This document shows, one piece after another, positions 8,166 to 16,576 of a stretch of DNA of 64,000 bases. Position 1 is the stretch's first letter, and each line of letters opens with the position of its first letter. The position numbers were made by a program, and so were the translations under genes. The stretch comes from Pseudomonas fragi. GTDB lineage: Bacteria > Pseudomonadota > Gammaproteobacteria > Pseudomonadales > Pseudomonadaceae. The stretch is from assembly GCF_025426255.1 (NCBI RefSeq), contig NZ_CP104861.1:1364001-1428000 (forward strand), read 5' to 3'. The notes under the pieces were generated by a model. It did not search any database. It had not been told where the DNA came from and was given only the letters and a program-made list of their open reading frames with translations.

Positions 8166-9048
8166 AGGCCGAAAAAGGCCCATATGAGGCCAGTCTGGGG
8201 CTGGCGGCTGTTTTTGTATCGTCGATTAACCCTGATTACAGGGCTGGTTGGCTGCAGATTTAGAGCGTGTTGCAGGATGCCGACAACATCCGGCCCATCC
8301 TCATTAATCCAGGTCCCATAGTGCTGGCGGATCATATTCCCGTTGGTATGCCCCATCTGCTCGGCGATCCAGTCAATCGACACAACCCCCGTCGTCAGCA
8401 ACTGACTGGCATAGGTATGCCGACACTGCCCCGCCCCGTGATACCTGACACCGGCAGCCAGCAAGTGCGCCTTTAAAAACCGATCCTGGACAACAAAGTC
8501 ATTGGTGTGTGGCAATCCGCTTTTAGTCTTCAGAAAAACGAAGTGCAACTTGTGCTTACGTACCGTCTTGTTGTCCCGCTCAACGATATCCACAGTCTCG
8601 GGCATTTTGTTCTGATTGATGGCGTCGATCTTGCGCAACGCATCCCAAGCTGGCTCCAGCAACCGAACCTTACGCAGCGAGCGCCGTGTCTTTGTCACCC
8701 GGTACGCACCGCGCACCTTGGATCGGCGGAACGTCACCGTTCTTTGTTTTAAATCGACATCCTCCCAGGTCAGGGCAATGGTCTCGGACACCCGTGGCCC
8801 AGCCCATAATATGAACTGAATCATTAGCAGTTCTTGCGTGCGGTTGGTCGGCGTCTCAAGAATCTGTTTGATCTCTGCCCTGGTAAACGGATCAGGGGCT
8901 TCAGGATCGGGCAGGCGAACAAACAGCCCCTCGGTTGGGTCGTGCGCCACCTTCATGCGGGTGCGGTAAAGCCTGAATACCTGACGCACATTACTGATGA
9001 TGTCGCGGATGGTCTTGTTTTTGAGCGTGCTCGACAGCGTGTCCTGAA
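8135..9048 (-). pseudogene. Phage tyrosine integrase, N-terminal part lost
   Basis: The catalytic domain is complete: the first Arg in GPRVSET (residue 66 counted from the GTG at 8989), a Lys-rich beta hairpin, GQCRHTYASQLL with the second Arg, LGH-like MGHTN, and the nucleophile Tyr in QHYGTWI. Upstream of the GTG the same frame continues as coding-like sequence (TLKNKTIRDIISNVRQVF, a core-binding-domain pattern) and then breaks off into terminase sequence at about 9050 without a start codon. The arm-binding domain of about 100 residues is therefore missing. Initiation at the GTG could still give the catalytic half alone. The gene faces attL, as in P2-like phages. Confidence 0.8.
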
Positions 9049-9513
9049 CCGGGCGGCAAATTCCGCGTGCTGGAGCGCCATCAATTCCGGGGCATGGACT
9101 TCGCGGAGCAGGCAGCCTTTATCAAAAGCGTCTGCGACCGCTACTGGGTTACTTATATCGGCATCGATGTCACCGGCTTGGGCTGCGGCGTGGCGCAGCT
9201 GGTGCGGCAGTTCTTCCCCAGCGTCACTTCCTTCAGCTATTCGCCGGAAGTCAAAACCCGCCTGGTACTCAAAGCCTATGACGTGATCTACAACGGTCGG
9301 CTGGAGTTCGACGCAGGGTGGACCGACATGGCGCAGTCGCTGATGGCCATCCGTAAAACCGTCACTGCAGGCGGTCGCCAATACACCTACACCGCAGGGC
9401 GCAACGACACCACCGGCCACGCCGACCTGGCCTGGGCGCTCTTCCACGCATTGCATAACGAACCGCTTGAGGGGCAGACCTCTGCCAATACCGGGCGGAT
9501 GGAGATTTTTTGA
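9049..9513 (+). pseudogene. Terminase large subunit (P2 gpP-like), 5' part lost
   Basis: About 154 residues of the C-terminal nuclease half: GGKFRVLERHQFRGMDF, YIGIDVTGLG, YSPEVKTRLVLKAYDVI and HADLAWALFHAL. All are close to P2 gpP and its Pseudomonas relatives, which are about 590 residues. The ATPase half is absent and the frame opens directly from the integrase remnant near 9045-9050. The stop overlaps the portal start (TGATG). Confidence 0.85.
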
Positions 9514-10550
9514 TGAGCGATCAACAGACAAACACTGCGCCTCAAGTGGCAGACGGCAGAGTTAACCAGTCCATTCAGGCATTCAGTTTTGGCGACCCGA
9601 GCCCGGTGTTAGGTGGCCGAGCGGTATTTGATTATCTGGAGTGCTGGTTTAACGGGCGTTGGTATGAGCCGCCGTTGTCGCTGGATGGGCTGTCACGCTC
9701 GGTGGGTTCCAGTGTGCATCTGCATTCTGGCCTGACCTTTAAGCGCAACTTGTTGAGCAAGACCTTTATCCCGCATCGGTTGTTGTCGCGGGCCGCGTTT
9801 GAACAGTTCGCGCTGGATTTTCTCAGCCTGGGCAACGGCTATATCGAGGCACGGCGCTCGATGTTGGGGTCGACCTTTCAACTGAAACCGGCGCTGGCCA
9901 AGTACATGCGGGCAGGGCAGGGAAGGGCAGGGCAGGACGGTCGGTATTTTCTGGTTCAGGGCTGGAAGGAAGAGCATGAGTTTGACACAGGCAGCATCTT
10001 CCATCTGCGCGAAGCCGATCTGCACCAGGAGGTGTACGGCTTGCCGGAATGGATCAGCGCCCTGCAGTCGGCGCTTCTCAACGAGTCGGCGACTCTATTT
10101 CGCCGCAAGTACTACGAAAACGGCAGCCATGCCGGATTCATCCTCTACATGACCGACCCGGCGCAGAACGAATCCGATGTCGATGCCCTGCGCAAAGCCC
10201 TGAAGGATTCGAAGGGGCCGGGTAACTTTCGCAACCTGTTTGTTTACTCGCCCAACGGCAAAAAGGACGGTATTCAGTTGATCCCGGTCAGTGAGGTCGC
10301 GGCCAAAGACGAATTCAGCGCAATCAAAAATCAGACCCGCGATGACGTGTTGGCCAGCCTGCGCATACCGCCGCAGTTGATGGGGATCGTGCCGCAGAAC
10401 GCGGGTGGGTTTGGCTCGATTCGGGAGGCGGCGCAGATATTTGTGGCAAACGAACTGGAGCCGATTCAATCGCGTATGACGCAGTTGAATGAGTGGCTGG
10501 GGGAAGAGGTCGTGAGGTTCAAACCGTATGAGATCGCCGGGGGCGAATAA
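9513..10550 (+). CDS. Phage portal protein (P2 gpQ-like)
   Basis: A 345-residue protein, full family length. It matches the PBSX/P2 gpQ portal family: IQAFSFGDPSPVL near the N-terminus, FLSLGNGYIE, the central YENGSHAGFILYMTD, and PPQLMGIVPQNAGGFGSIREA near the C-terminus. Portals form the dodecameric DNA gate of the capsid. The segment near residues 130-137 (GQGRAGQDG) looks like a small repeat expansion. With no capsid gene nearby it can act only with a helper phage, or it is a relic. Confidence 0.9.
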   Translation: MSDQQTNTAPQVADGRVNQSIQAFSFGDPSPVLGGRAVFDYLECWFNGRWYEPPLSLDGLSRSVGSSVHLHSGLTFKRNLLSKTFIPHRLLSRAAFEQFALDFLSLGNGYIEARRSMLGSTFQLKPALAKYMRAGQGRAGQDGRYFLVQGWKEEHEFDTGSIFHLREADLHQEVYGLPEWISALQSALLNESATLFRRKYYENGSHAGFILYMTDPAQNESDVDALRKALKDSKGPGNFRNLFVYSPNGKKDGIQLIPVSEVAAKDEFSAIKNQTRDDVLASLRIPPQLMGIVPQNAGGFGSIREAAQIFVANELEPIQSRMTQLNEWLGEEVVRFKPYEIAGGE

Positions 10551-10552
10551 AG

Positions 10553-10665
10553 CCCCCGCGCAGTAAACGAGGCGACGATCCGGTGCGGAAACACCGGGTT
10601 CGACGCCGAAACACTCGATCTAGCCGAGTGCTCCAACCAAGGCCTCGCCCCACTGCGCAGGGGGG
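10553..10665. other. Folded cos-like segment after the portal gene
   Basis: Outer arms CCCCCGCGCAGT (10553-10564) and ACTGCGCAGGGGG pair; inside, GAGGC (10569-10573) pairs with GCCTC (10642-10646). Two hairpins sit between them: CCGGTG/CACCGG (10580-10597) and CACTCG/CGAGTG (10612-10630), so the whole forms a cloverleaf-like junction. In P2 the packaging site cos lies exactly here, beyond the 3' end of gene Q, and its cohesive end begins GGCGAGGC. The minus strand at 10642-10649 reads GGCGAGGC, followed later by AGCAC as in P2. Function as cos is inference. Confidence 0.55.
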
Positions 10666-10707
10666 ACGAAGCCTAAGCGAATCCAATTGTCTATACAAGG
10701 ATCACTT

Positions 10708-11502
10708 ATGAGCACCCCAATAATCCCGTGGATGGGTGGCAAACGCCGCCTGGCAGATCGCCTGATTCCACTGTTTCCCCCGCACGAATGTTATGTCGAG
10801 GTCTTTGCCGGCGGCGCCGCGCTTTACTTTATGCGGCCCCAGGCTGCACCGGTTGAAGTCCTCAATGACATAAACGGTGATCTGGTGACGCTGTACCGCG
10901 TTGTGCAGAACCACCTAGAAGAGTTCGTGCGCCAATTCAAATGGGCGCTCAGCTCGCGACAGATATTTGAATGGCAGAAAATGACCCGGCCCGAAACCCT
11001 GACGGATATTCAGCGGGCGGCCCGGTTTTTCTATCTGCAGCACCATGCCTTTGCCGGCAAGGTTACTGGGCAGTCATTTGGCACGGCGACCACAGGGCCG
11101 GCCATCAACCTGCTGCGGATTGAGGAAAACCTGTCAGCAGCTTGGCAGCGGCTGTCTGGCACTTATGTGGAGAACCTGCCCTGGCTTGAGTGTGCTGAAC
11201 GGTATGACCGGCCCCACACATTTCACTATATGGACCCGCCTTATTGGCAGACCGCAGGGTATGGGGTGGACTTCCGGTTTGAAAACTACGAACGGATGGC
11301 CGAGTTCATGCGCCGCTGTAAAGGCAAGGTGATGGTCAGTATCAACGATCACCCGGATATCAGGCGGGTGTTTGAGGGCTTTCACTTTGAGACGGTGGAT
11401 ATTCGTTATAGCACTGCGAATCAGCGGCAGGGAAAGGCTGAGGTCAGTGGGGAGTTGGTGATTATGAATTGGGCGCCGGAGGCGTTGGGGATGTTGTTTT
11501 GA
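10708..11502 (+). CDS. D12-class DNA adenine-N6 methyltransferase (Dam-like)
   Basis: A 264-residue alpha-type adenine methylase. Motif I for S-adenosylmethionine is FAGGAALYF (33-41) and the catalytic DPPY is at 176-179. The N-terminal IPWMGGKRRL is also typical of the family. AAGGA stands 8 bases before the ATG. Dam-like genes are common cargo in P2-type phages, where they protect DNA or alter regulation. Probable target is GATC-like, but this is not readable from sequence. No partner restriction enzyme is visible. Confidence 0.9.
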   Translation: MSTPIIPWMGGKRRLADRLIPLFPPHECYVEVFAGGAALYFMRPQAAPVEVLNDINGDLVTLYRVVQNHLEEFVRQFKWALSSRQIFEWQKMTRPETLTDIQRAARFFYLQHHAFAGKVTGQSFGTATTGPAINLLRIEENLSAAWQRLSGTYVENLPWLECAERYDRPHTFHYMDPPYWQTAGYGVDFRFENYERMAEFMRRCKGKVMVSINDHPDIRRVFEGFHFETVDIRYSTANQRQGKAEVSGELVIMNWAPEALGMLF

Positions 11503-11676
11503 TCTGAGGGGGTGGCGGGTATGTGTTTGTACCCGCATCAGCTCACGAGGAGCTCAATCGTTCTCTTTTTCCAAGCGTTTACTCTCCTGGACGTAGAGCT
11601 GTGATTAGGCTTACGGGCCGGTTATGCATCTGATATGCATCGTGGCATAGCAGTTTTCTAGGAGTGCGACAAAAAA

Positions 11677-11745
11677 TGTCTTATTTGGACGTGCAAAAGT
11701 CATTCTGTGCTGATACTGTGTCCGTATTGGACATCTTGTTGTCCA
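11677..11745. promoter_or_regulatory. Cluster of TGTCC/GGACA half-sites before the ParA-like gene
   Basis: TGTC at 11677, TGGAC at 11686, TGTCC at 11719, and a perfect six-base palindrome TGGACA-N6-TGTCCA at 11728-11745, ending 20 bases before the ATG at 11766. This looks like the operator of an autoregulated gene; ParA-type proteins are often autoregulated. Confidence 0.45.
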
Positions 11746-11765
11746 TTTAATCAGTGGAGATTGTA

Positions 11766-12788
11766 ATGGACATCAAATATGCTTTCTGGAACAACAAAGG
11801 TGGCACAGGTAAAACAAGCTTAGCTTTCCAATCGATTATTAGGTACGCGGAAGAACATCCACAAAAGCGCATTTTAGCTATTGATGTTTGTCCACAGGCG
11901 AACCTTTCTGAGCTCTTGCTTGGGGGGTTAAATAATAATGGTAGTGAAAAACTTCTCGCTCGGCAGGGACTTGTCCCAAGATGTAGCATTGGTGGTTACT
12001 TCCAGCTTCGCTTACCTTCTCCATATACACCACCAAATTTTAGCGCTCAGGATTTTATAACTCGACCAGCAGACTATAACTCTTCAATATCTGGAAATAT
12101 TGATTTGATTTGTGGTGATCCGTTGCTGGAATTACAAGCGAATGCTGTAAATACTCTTGCAAATAACCAGATTCCAGGGACAAATCCATGGGTGGCGGTT
12201 GTAGATTGGTTGAAAGATTTTTTGGATCAAGTAGATGATCAGTACGACACTGTCTTTTTAGATTTAAACCCTAGTTTTTCGCTGTACACACAGATAGCCC
12301 TGGCATCGTGTGACCGAATTGTTCTTCCTGTGATGGCTGATGATTCCTCACGGCGTGCGATTCAGAACGCTTTTTCGCTGGTCTATGGATTGAAGCTGCC
12401 TTCTGAAATTTATGCTGCATATGCGTTTGCTACCAAACTGAAAGCGGCTGGACGTGAACTACCAAAGATCCATCTTATTGTTAAAAATCGACTAACCCAA
12501 TACATGGGGGCTGCATCTGCTTATGCGGCAGTATTACACGCTATTGAGAAGGATGTGGAAATGCTCCTGCAGACTCATCCTGATATATTTTCAGTTAGTA
12601 CTGTCAAGGAATGTTTTGTAGAAGTTCGCGATTTTCAGACTACGGGTGTTGTAGCATTTGCCAAAGGCTTGCCTTTTTCCAAAGTTAAAGTTGGCAAGCA
12701 AAGTATTAACGGGCATCGTGTTCAAGTTAAAAGTGATTATTTGGTTAATGCTCGCGATGCTATTGATATTTTAGTGGCTAAACTTTAA
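11766..12788 (+). CDS. Lone ParA/Soj-like P-loop ATPase
   Basis: A 340-residue deviant Walker-A ATPase: KGGTGKTS at 11-18, switch-I-like segment DVCPQANLSE at 40-49 (the usual D-x-D-P-Q carries Cys in place of the second Asp), and a hydrophobic Walker B (YDTVFLDLNPS). GGAG precedes the ATG. The gene is AT-rich compared with its surroundings and has no ParB or centromere repeats beside it, apart from the upstream TGTCC cluster. It could be a plasmid-type partition relic, a regulator, or the ATPase of an anti-phage system. It ends in a good terminator, so it is a single-gene unit. Confidence 0.75.
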   Translation: MDIKYAFWNNKGGTGKTSLAFQSIIRYAEEHPQKRILAIDVCPQANLSELLLGGLNNNGSEKLLARQGLVPRCSIGGYFQLRLPSPYTPPNFSAQDFITRPADYNSSISGNIDLICGDPLLELQANAVNTLANNQIPGTNPWVAVVDWLKDFLDQVDDQYDTVFLDLNPSFSLYTQIALASCDRIVLPVMADDSSRRAIQNAFSLVYGLKLPSEIYAAYAFATKLKAAGRELPKIHLIVKNRLTQYMGAASAYAAVLHAIEKDVEMLLQTHPDIFSVSTVKECFVEVRDFQTTGVVAFAKGLPFSKVKVGKQSINGHRVQVKSDYLVNARDAIDILVAKL

Positions 12789-12801
12789 TTGACCTAATAC
12801 C

Positions 12802-12841
12802 TACGTCCTATGTTTTTTCGGCATCATAGGGCGTATTTCTT
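12802..12841 (+). terminator. Terminator after the ParA-like gene
   Basis: An 11-base stem (TACGTCCTATG with CATAGGGCGTA, one G-U pair) followed by TTTCTTT. Confidence 0.75.
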
Positions 12842-13054
12842 TAGCACGCTTTGATTTTATCTTGTTCACTACTCTAATGTTGTATCAGATACCTACCAGA
12901 TGGGCCTGAGGCACGGCAACCACGAGATTATCCATTAAATTGCTACCTGTCTTGTGTGGGCCTTGAACCTCTCACATCGAGGTGTCCTGTGCGCAGTCTT
13001 TCCCTTTCCAATACTTAGTAGGATCCGCGTAGGGCTTTTACGTGTTTCAACCTT

Positions 13055-13320
13055 GGCGCGCGCCGTCGTCCCCCCACCTCGCCTGCGGGCTATATAGGTC
13101 TTTTTTTCCGCACTTCTGCACCAGGCTGACAGCGGGCTGGGCTGTGGGCTGGCTTGAGGATGTTGGGGTGTGAAAACCCTGCGGATCCCTGCAAAGGTAG
13201 GAGTTTTGAGGAGAGGGGCGAACTCACACTAAACTTGGGAGTTTGTTTGTGTTCGAGCTAGCCATTCGATGACGAATGCGGTTGTGCCTGTTCAGTAAAG
13301 AACGACCGGTTGAATCCAGC
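13055..13320. repeat. Repeat module B, copy 1
   Basis: Begins GGCGCGCGCCGTCGTCCC, includes CGCCTGCGGGCTATATAGG and a T-run, and ends near TTCAGTAAAG plus about 40 bases. Copies 2 (16577-16870) and 3 (18715-18962, lacking the first 50 bases) are clearly alike by eye. On the minus strand one frame reads KKDLYSPQARW in copies 1 and 2, a phrase common in phage-linked Pseudomonas open frames, so B may be decayed phage coding sequence. The stretch 12842-13054 before it and 13321-13637 after it holds no convincing gene. Confidence 0.8.
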
Positions 13321-13637
13321 CAAGTGAAGACACTCCACTGCTTACGCTTACTATTCCTAGCGGTCCTAAATACTAAAGTCCGACTTCTGGCCTCCCACCG
13401 GCTGCTTTGGGTCGAATATATTGAAAATCTGGCTCCGTTTTTTACTGCAGAATATATGTGCGTGAGATTGAAATTTGCGTTCGGAGAAGAAATTCAGGAC
13501 TCAGATTTCACGTGGCTGCTGCAACAGCGGTTTAGGCTTGCAGCTATCAGAAGGAGTTCGCGTATCATTGAAAAGAGCAGGGTGTAGTCTGCGAGCAGAC
13601 CCTACTACCTGCATTCCAATGATGTAAGGATGACTTC

Positions 13638-15518
13638 ATGAACAGCGTATTACCAACGATCCCGAATCAAAATTGCGAGAATTTCTTGGAGTTTTGCGAT
13701 TTTTTGCGCGCAGCCCCAGTAAAGCCAGCCGCGGGTATTACCCACGAGGGATACAAGAGGCATCATGAAGTCATTGCTGTGGTTGTGGATTCTCCGCCCA
13801 ATAGCCAGATTTCCTACTGCTGGTACAACTGTATTGACCAGACCTTATTGAAAGGTGGAAAGGTTATCTTTGGCTGGTTGCTCTGGGAAGATATGGATTA
13901 TTTTTCTGCCCAACATCATGCGATATGGATGGATGATGATGGGGGTCTTTTTGATCTTACTCCAAATGCAATCTCGGCTAATAAAGTGCTATTTATGCCA
14001 GATAATCGTGCGCCATTTGATATTGTTGAGCTTAGGGCTCCGGCGAGTTTGAGGTGGAAGTCAGCTAATGAGTTTCATTGGGCTTTCGGCCCCTACAAAG
14101 AAAACCATTTTTTTATAGGTCGAATGCTTCCTACGGCGGAAGAAGCTCAGAGAATAGAAGCGACACGACGGAATCTTGATGATCGACATAACCTTATTTC
14201 GGTGCTTCAGGCATCGGGGAGTAATATTCTATATAATCGCTTGATGGAAGATTTTGATAATGTTGAAAATCTCAGCACCTTTCAGAGCACAAAAGAATTT
14301 AAAATCCTCATCGAGCTGGATGATTTATTACAGAAAACATCTCGCCCTCATCTATCTAAGGTTAGTAGCGACTGGGAGATATTAGTCAGGGCCTGGAATA
14401 AATTTAATGCTGCTGCAAAAGATATAAACTGTTCTCATAAAGAAATTTTGCAAGAGATTTCAGGGCTATTTCAAGTCAAATGCCCAGCACCATTGATGCT
14501 GCTGGGAAGTCTTGTCAATCATGATGTGCGCATCATCGGCAAGCTTGGCGCTAACAAGCGTAAGGAGTGTCTGGAGTTAGTAAAGAAGGCTAACTTAATA
14601 ATTCGTGATTTTAGAATTGAGTTGCTTCAGTACGGCTCCGCTGATGCGATGGAAAGTTTTTTCGGAATGAGCCATGTTTTCGATAAGGAAGATGTGGAGT
14701 TTCAGGTGGCGGAAGTTAAAGGCTTAGTTGCCTACTTAGATACGAACGCTGTCACAAATCTGTTGAAGAAAAAGGAGAACAAAAATCTGTGCCTGGAGAC
14801 ACAGAAAGAAGGTCTGGTTTCATTTGTTTATAGCTCATATTTGGTCGCTGATGTAGTAAATATGAATCCGTTTTTTCTTAAGGATTATATAGACGATCTT
14901 TTGAAACTGACCCAAGGAAAAATGATTGGGGTAATAGATAGCGTGCCCCGCTTTGTTAATGAGGATATCAGTCGTACCTTGGCGAGGGCCGGAAAACAAC
15001 AAGGTGCTGCTATGGCATTTGAGAGGCATAAATTCATCAAGGTAATCGAGCATTTTCATGAATACCCCGAGCTTAGAAAGGGGAAAAGCCTGAGTAATGC
15101 TTTGGCCAAAGACGGTGCTGCATTTTTTAATAATCCTGAGAGTCAAGCCACTCTTGGCTATCAATCGTTACGAAGTAAATTTTATTTACGTGAACATGCT
15201 TTCGAGTTTATAACATCAGGCAAGGTGCACGGGCTTGAGTCTAACGAGATCAGGAGTGTTATTAATGAGCTACTTGAGGTTTTGGACTTTTGCAATTACG
15301 AAACTGAATCGGTAAAGTTCTCAAACTTTAGAAAAATTGCTAGTAGTTATCGTGACAATGAGCATATTGCTCATGCTTGCATTGCGGACTATTTCGTTAC
15401 CGATGATGAAAAATTGAAAGCTCGCGGAAATCTGATTTATCCAATCGTCGGCGCACGCACGCAGGTCGTTGGAGTTAAAGAGTTTCTGGAGAAATTGCCA
15501 ACATTTATTTCTGGCTGA
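13638..15518 (+). CDS. 626-residue protein with C-terminal PIN domain and a possible N-terminal Cys-His-Asp hydrolase domain
   Basis: AAGGA at 13626-13630 supports the ATG. The C-terminal third has PIN nuclease marks: YLDTN (Asp368) opening the first strand, and RDNEHIAHACIADYFVTDD (residues 572-590) with Asp573, Asp584 and Asp589 as candidate metal ligands. PIN domains are usually RNases and often toxins. Near the N-terminus CWYNC (61-65), HHAIW (93-97) and FDLTP (105-109) with GGKVIFGW between resemble a papain-like/transglutaminase-like core seen in uncharacterised bacterial proteins; this part is tentative. The middle (about 140-350) is helical with no recognised domain. Codon use is AT-rich and no antitoxin gene is adjacent. 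It lies as cargo between repeats B1 and A1. Confidence 0.6.
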   Translation: MNSVLPTIPNQNCENFLEFCDFLRAAPVKPAAGITHEGYKRHHEVIAVVVDSPPNSQISYCWYNCIDQTLLKGGKVIFGWLLWEDMDYFSAQHHAIWMDDDGGLFDLTPNAISANKVLFMPDNRAPFDIVELRAPASLRWKSANEFHWAFGPYKENHFFIGRMLPTAEEAQRIEATRRNLDDRHNLISVLQASGSNILYNRLMEDFDNVENLSTFQSTKEFKILIELDDLLQKTSRPHLSKVSSDWEILVRAWNKFNAAAKDINCSHKEILQEISGLFQVKCPAPLMLLGSLVNHDVRIIGKLGANKRKECLELVKKANLIIRDFRIELLQYGSADAMESFFGMSHVFDKEDVEFQVAEVKGLVAYLDTNAVTNLLKKKENKNLCLETQKEGLVSFVYSSYLVADVVNMNPFFLKDYIDDLLKLTQGKMIGVIDSVPRFVNEDISRTLARAGKQQGAAMAFERHKFIKVIEHFHEYPELRKGKSLSNALAKDGAAFFNNPESQATLGYQSLRSKFYLREHAFEFITSGKVHGLESNEIRSVINELLEVLDFCNYETESVKFSNFRKIASSYRDNEHIAHACIADYFVTDDEKLKARGNLIYPIVGARTQVVGVKEFLEKLPTFISG

Positions 15519-15665
15519 CGGCACTGATACGGGTGTCTGCAATGTGTCGATTACTGAAGGTGGCGAAGGGTTGCAGTTGGCCGAGAGCCGCCGTTGAGGA
15601 ACGACTCCATCAGCTCGGATTCTCAGGAGCGCTGACGGAAAAAGGTAATTCAATAGCGCAACAGG

Positions 15666-16010
15666 TCTAGAGGTTGCTGAAAGCCCCGTGTTTGTTGGCT
15701 TTGGCGTATTACACAGAGAAGTTATTTTGAGTGATGTGCAAGGTAATTTAATTGTAAGTCATTGATTTATATGGAGTAGAGTCTTATAGATAATTACTTA
15801 ATAAAAGAGTAATTAGATTACGTATAAGTTACTCAGATATTACCTACACCGTATCAGCTGTAGCCCTTTGAATCCGGGCGTTACAGACGTTTTCCCCAAG
15901 CGCTTACCGTTATTACCTTTTTCCGATGGCGTTCCCCAAAAAATACACATGCCCTATCAGGCAGCAGATTCACAGGTTGACGCACAAACCCATGGGGCTG
16001 CCATGGGGCC
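15666..16010. repeat. Repeat module A, copy 1
   Basis: About 345 bases that recur at 18344-18690. It starts near AGAGGTTGCTGAAAG, contains TTTGTTGGCTTTGGCGTATT and AGTAATTAGATTAC, and ends in a doubled CCATGGGG motif 73 bases before attR. Its place beside att suggests it holds the arm region of the original attP. On the minus strand both copies keep an open frame ending ITVSAW-x-KRL-stop with mostly conservative replacements. Confidence 0.8.
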
Positions 16011-16083
16011 GCTCGCGCACGGACAGATGCTCTACAGCCCTTATAAACCGGGGGGTACTCTGAGAAAACTGCAAACGGGCGGT

Positions 16084-16166
16084 TTCGAATCTCTCCTTCA
16101 CCGCCACATTAAGTAAACACAAGCCCCTGATTTTCCTAGAGAAAGTCGGGGGTTTGTGGTTTCTGG
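16084..16166. repeat. attR: right copy of the 83-bp attachment repeat
   Basis: Matches 8083-8165 with one mismatch at a spacing of exactly 8001. Only the 3' part of the tRNA is present, so no second tRNA is made. Confidence 0.92.
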
Positions 16167-16220
16167 CGTCTGGAAAAGGGTGATATGGGGATGCGGGCTT
16201 GTTTCTCTAGCCAGGGGGCT

Positions 16221-16337
16221 CCTCTAAGCCGAGATCCGTTTGACCGCATCATGGTGGCTCAAGCGCTTGCGGAGGGTATCAGCCTGGTGGCACACAACAG
16301 CGCCATGCACGCATACCCTCACACAATCATTGTTTGA
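16221..16337 (+). pseudogene. C-terminal fragment of a VapC-like PIN toxin
   Basis: The frame reads PLSRDPFDRIMVAQALAEG and then ISLVAHNSAMHAYPHTIIV before a TGA. RDPFDRxLxAQAxxEG is the standard C-terminal signature of VapC toxins. The preceding two thirds of the gene and any antitoxin are missing. It lies just outside attR and may be a leftover of an earlier insertion. Confidence 0.7.
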
Positions 16338-16358
16338 CCTGTGCGTTACCGTGTTACC

Positions 16359-16387
16359 AAGCCGCCCATCGAGGCGGTTTTTTTCGG
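16359..16387 (+). terminator. Terminator after the VapC fragment
   Basis: Stem AAGCCGCC/GGCGGTTT with a six-base loop and a run of seven T. Confidence 0.8.
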
Positions 16388-16576
16388 TCTGTCACAAATA
16401 GGCCTGTAAACGCACCTTCTGAGACTGCCAGTACGAGCGCACAGCGTTTCTCGTCAAAGTGCTGATGGAAGGTGGTCGCACTTTGGCGTCACCCATAAAG
16501 GCTACAAGGCTCTCAGGTGAAGGCCATCGGATAGCAATGTTGACGGGCTTTGGGGTAGTGACGTGCTTCATGCCCA

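Larger units (their letters stand above)
8083..16166. mobile_element. P2/phiCTX-like prophage remnant carrying cargo genes
   Basis: Bounded by the 83-bp direct repeats. Content in order: truncated integrase (minus), truncated terminase, portal, cos-like fold, Dam methylase, ParA-like ATPase, repeat B1, PIN-domain protein, repeat A1. No capsid, tail, lysis or replication genes are present, so it cannot form a phage on its own. Either it is decayed, or it is a satellite that kept a packaging site. Relative to P2, the terminase-portal pair points the other way with respect to the integrase. Confidence 0.85.

Noticed and set aside
13276..13587. 103-codon frame from inside repeat B1
   Set aside because: No ribosome-binding site, low-complexity composition, and it begins in repeat sequence that differs between copies.
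15868..16116. 82-codon plus-strand frame across module A1 and attR
   Set aside because: It runs through the att core and repeat; the copy-2 counterpart diverges completely after the repeat ends, so it is not a conserved gene.
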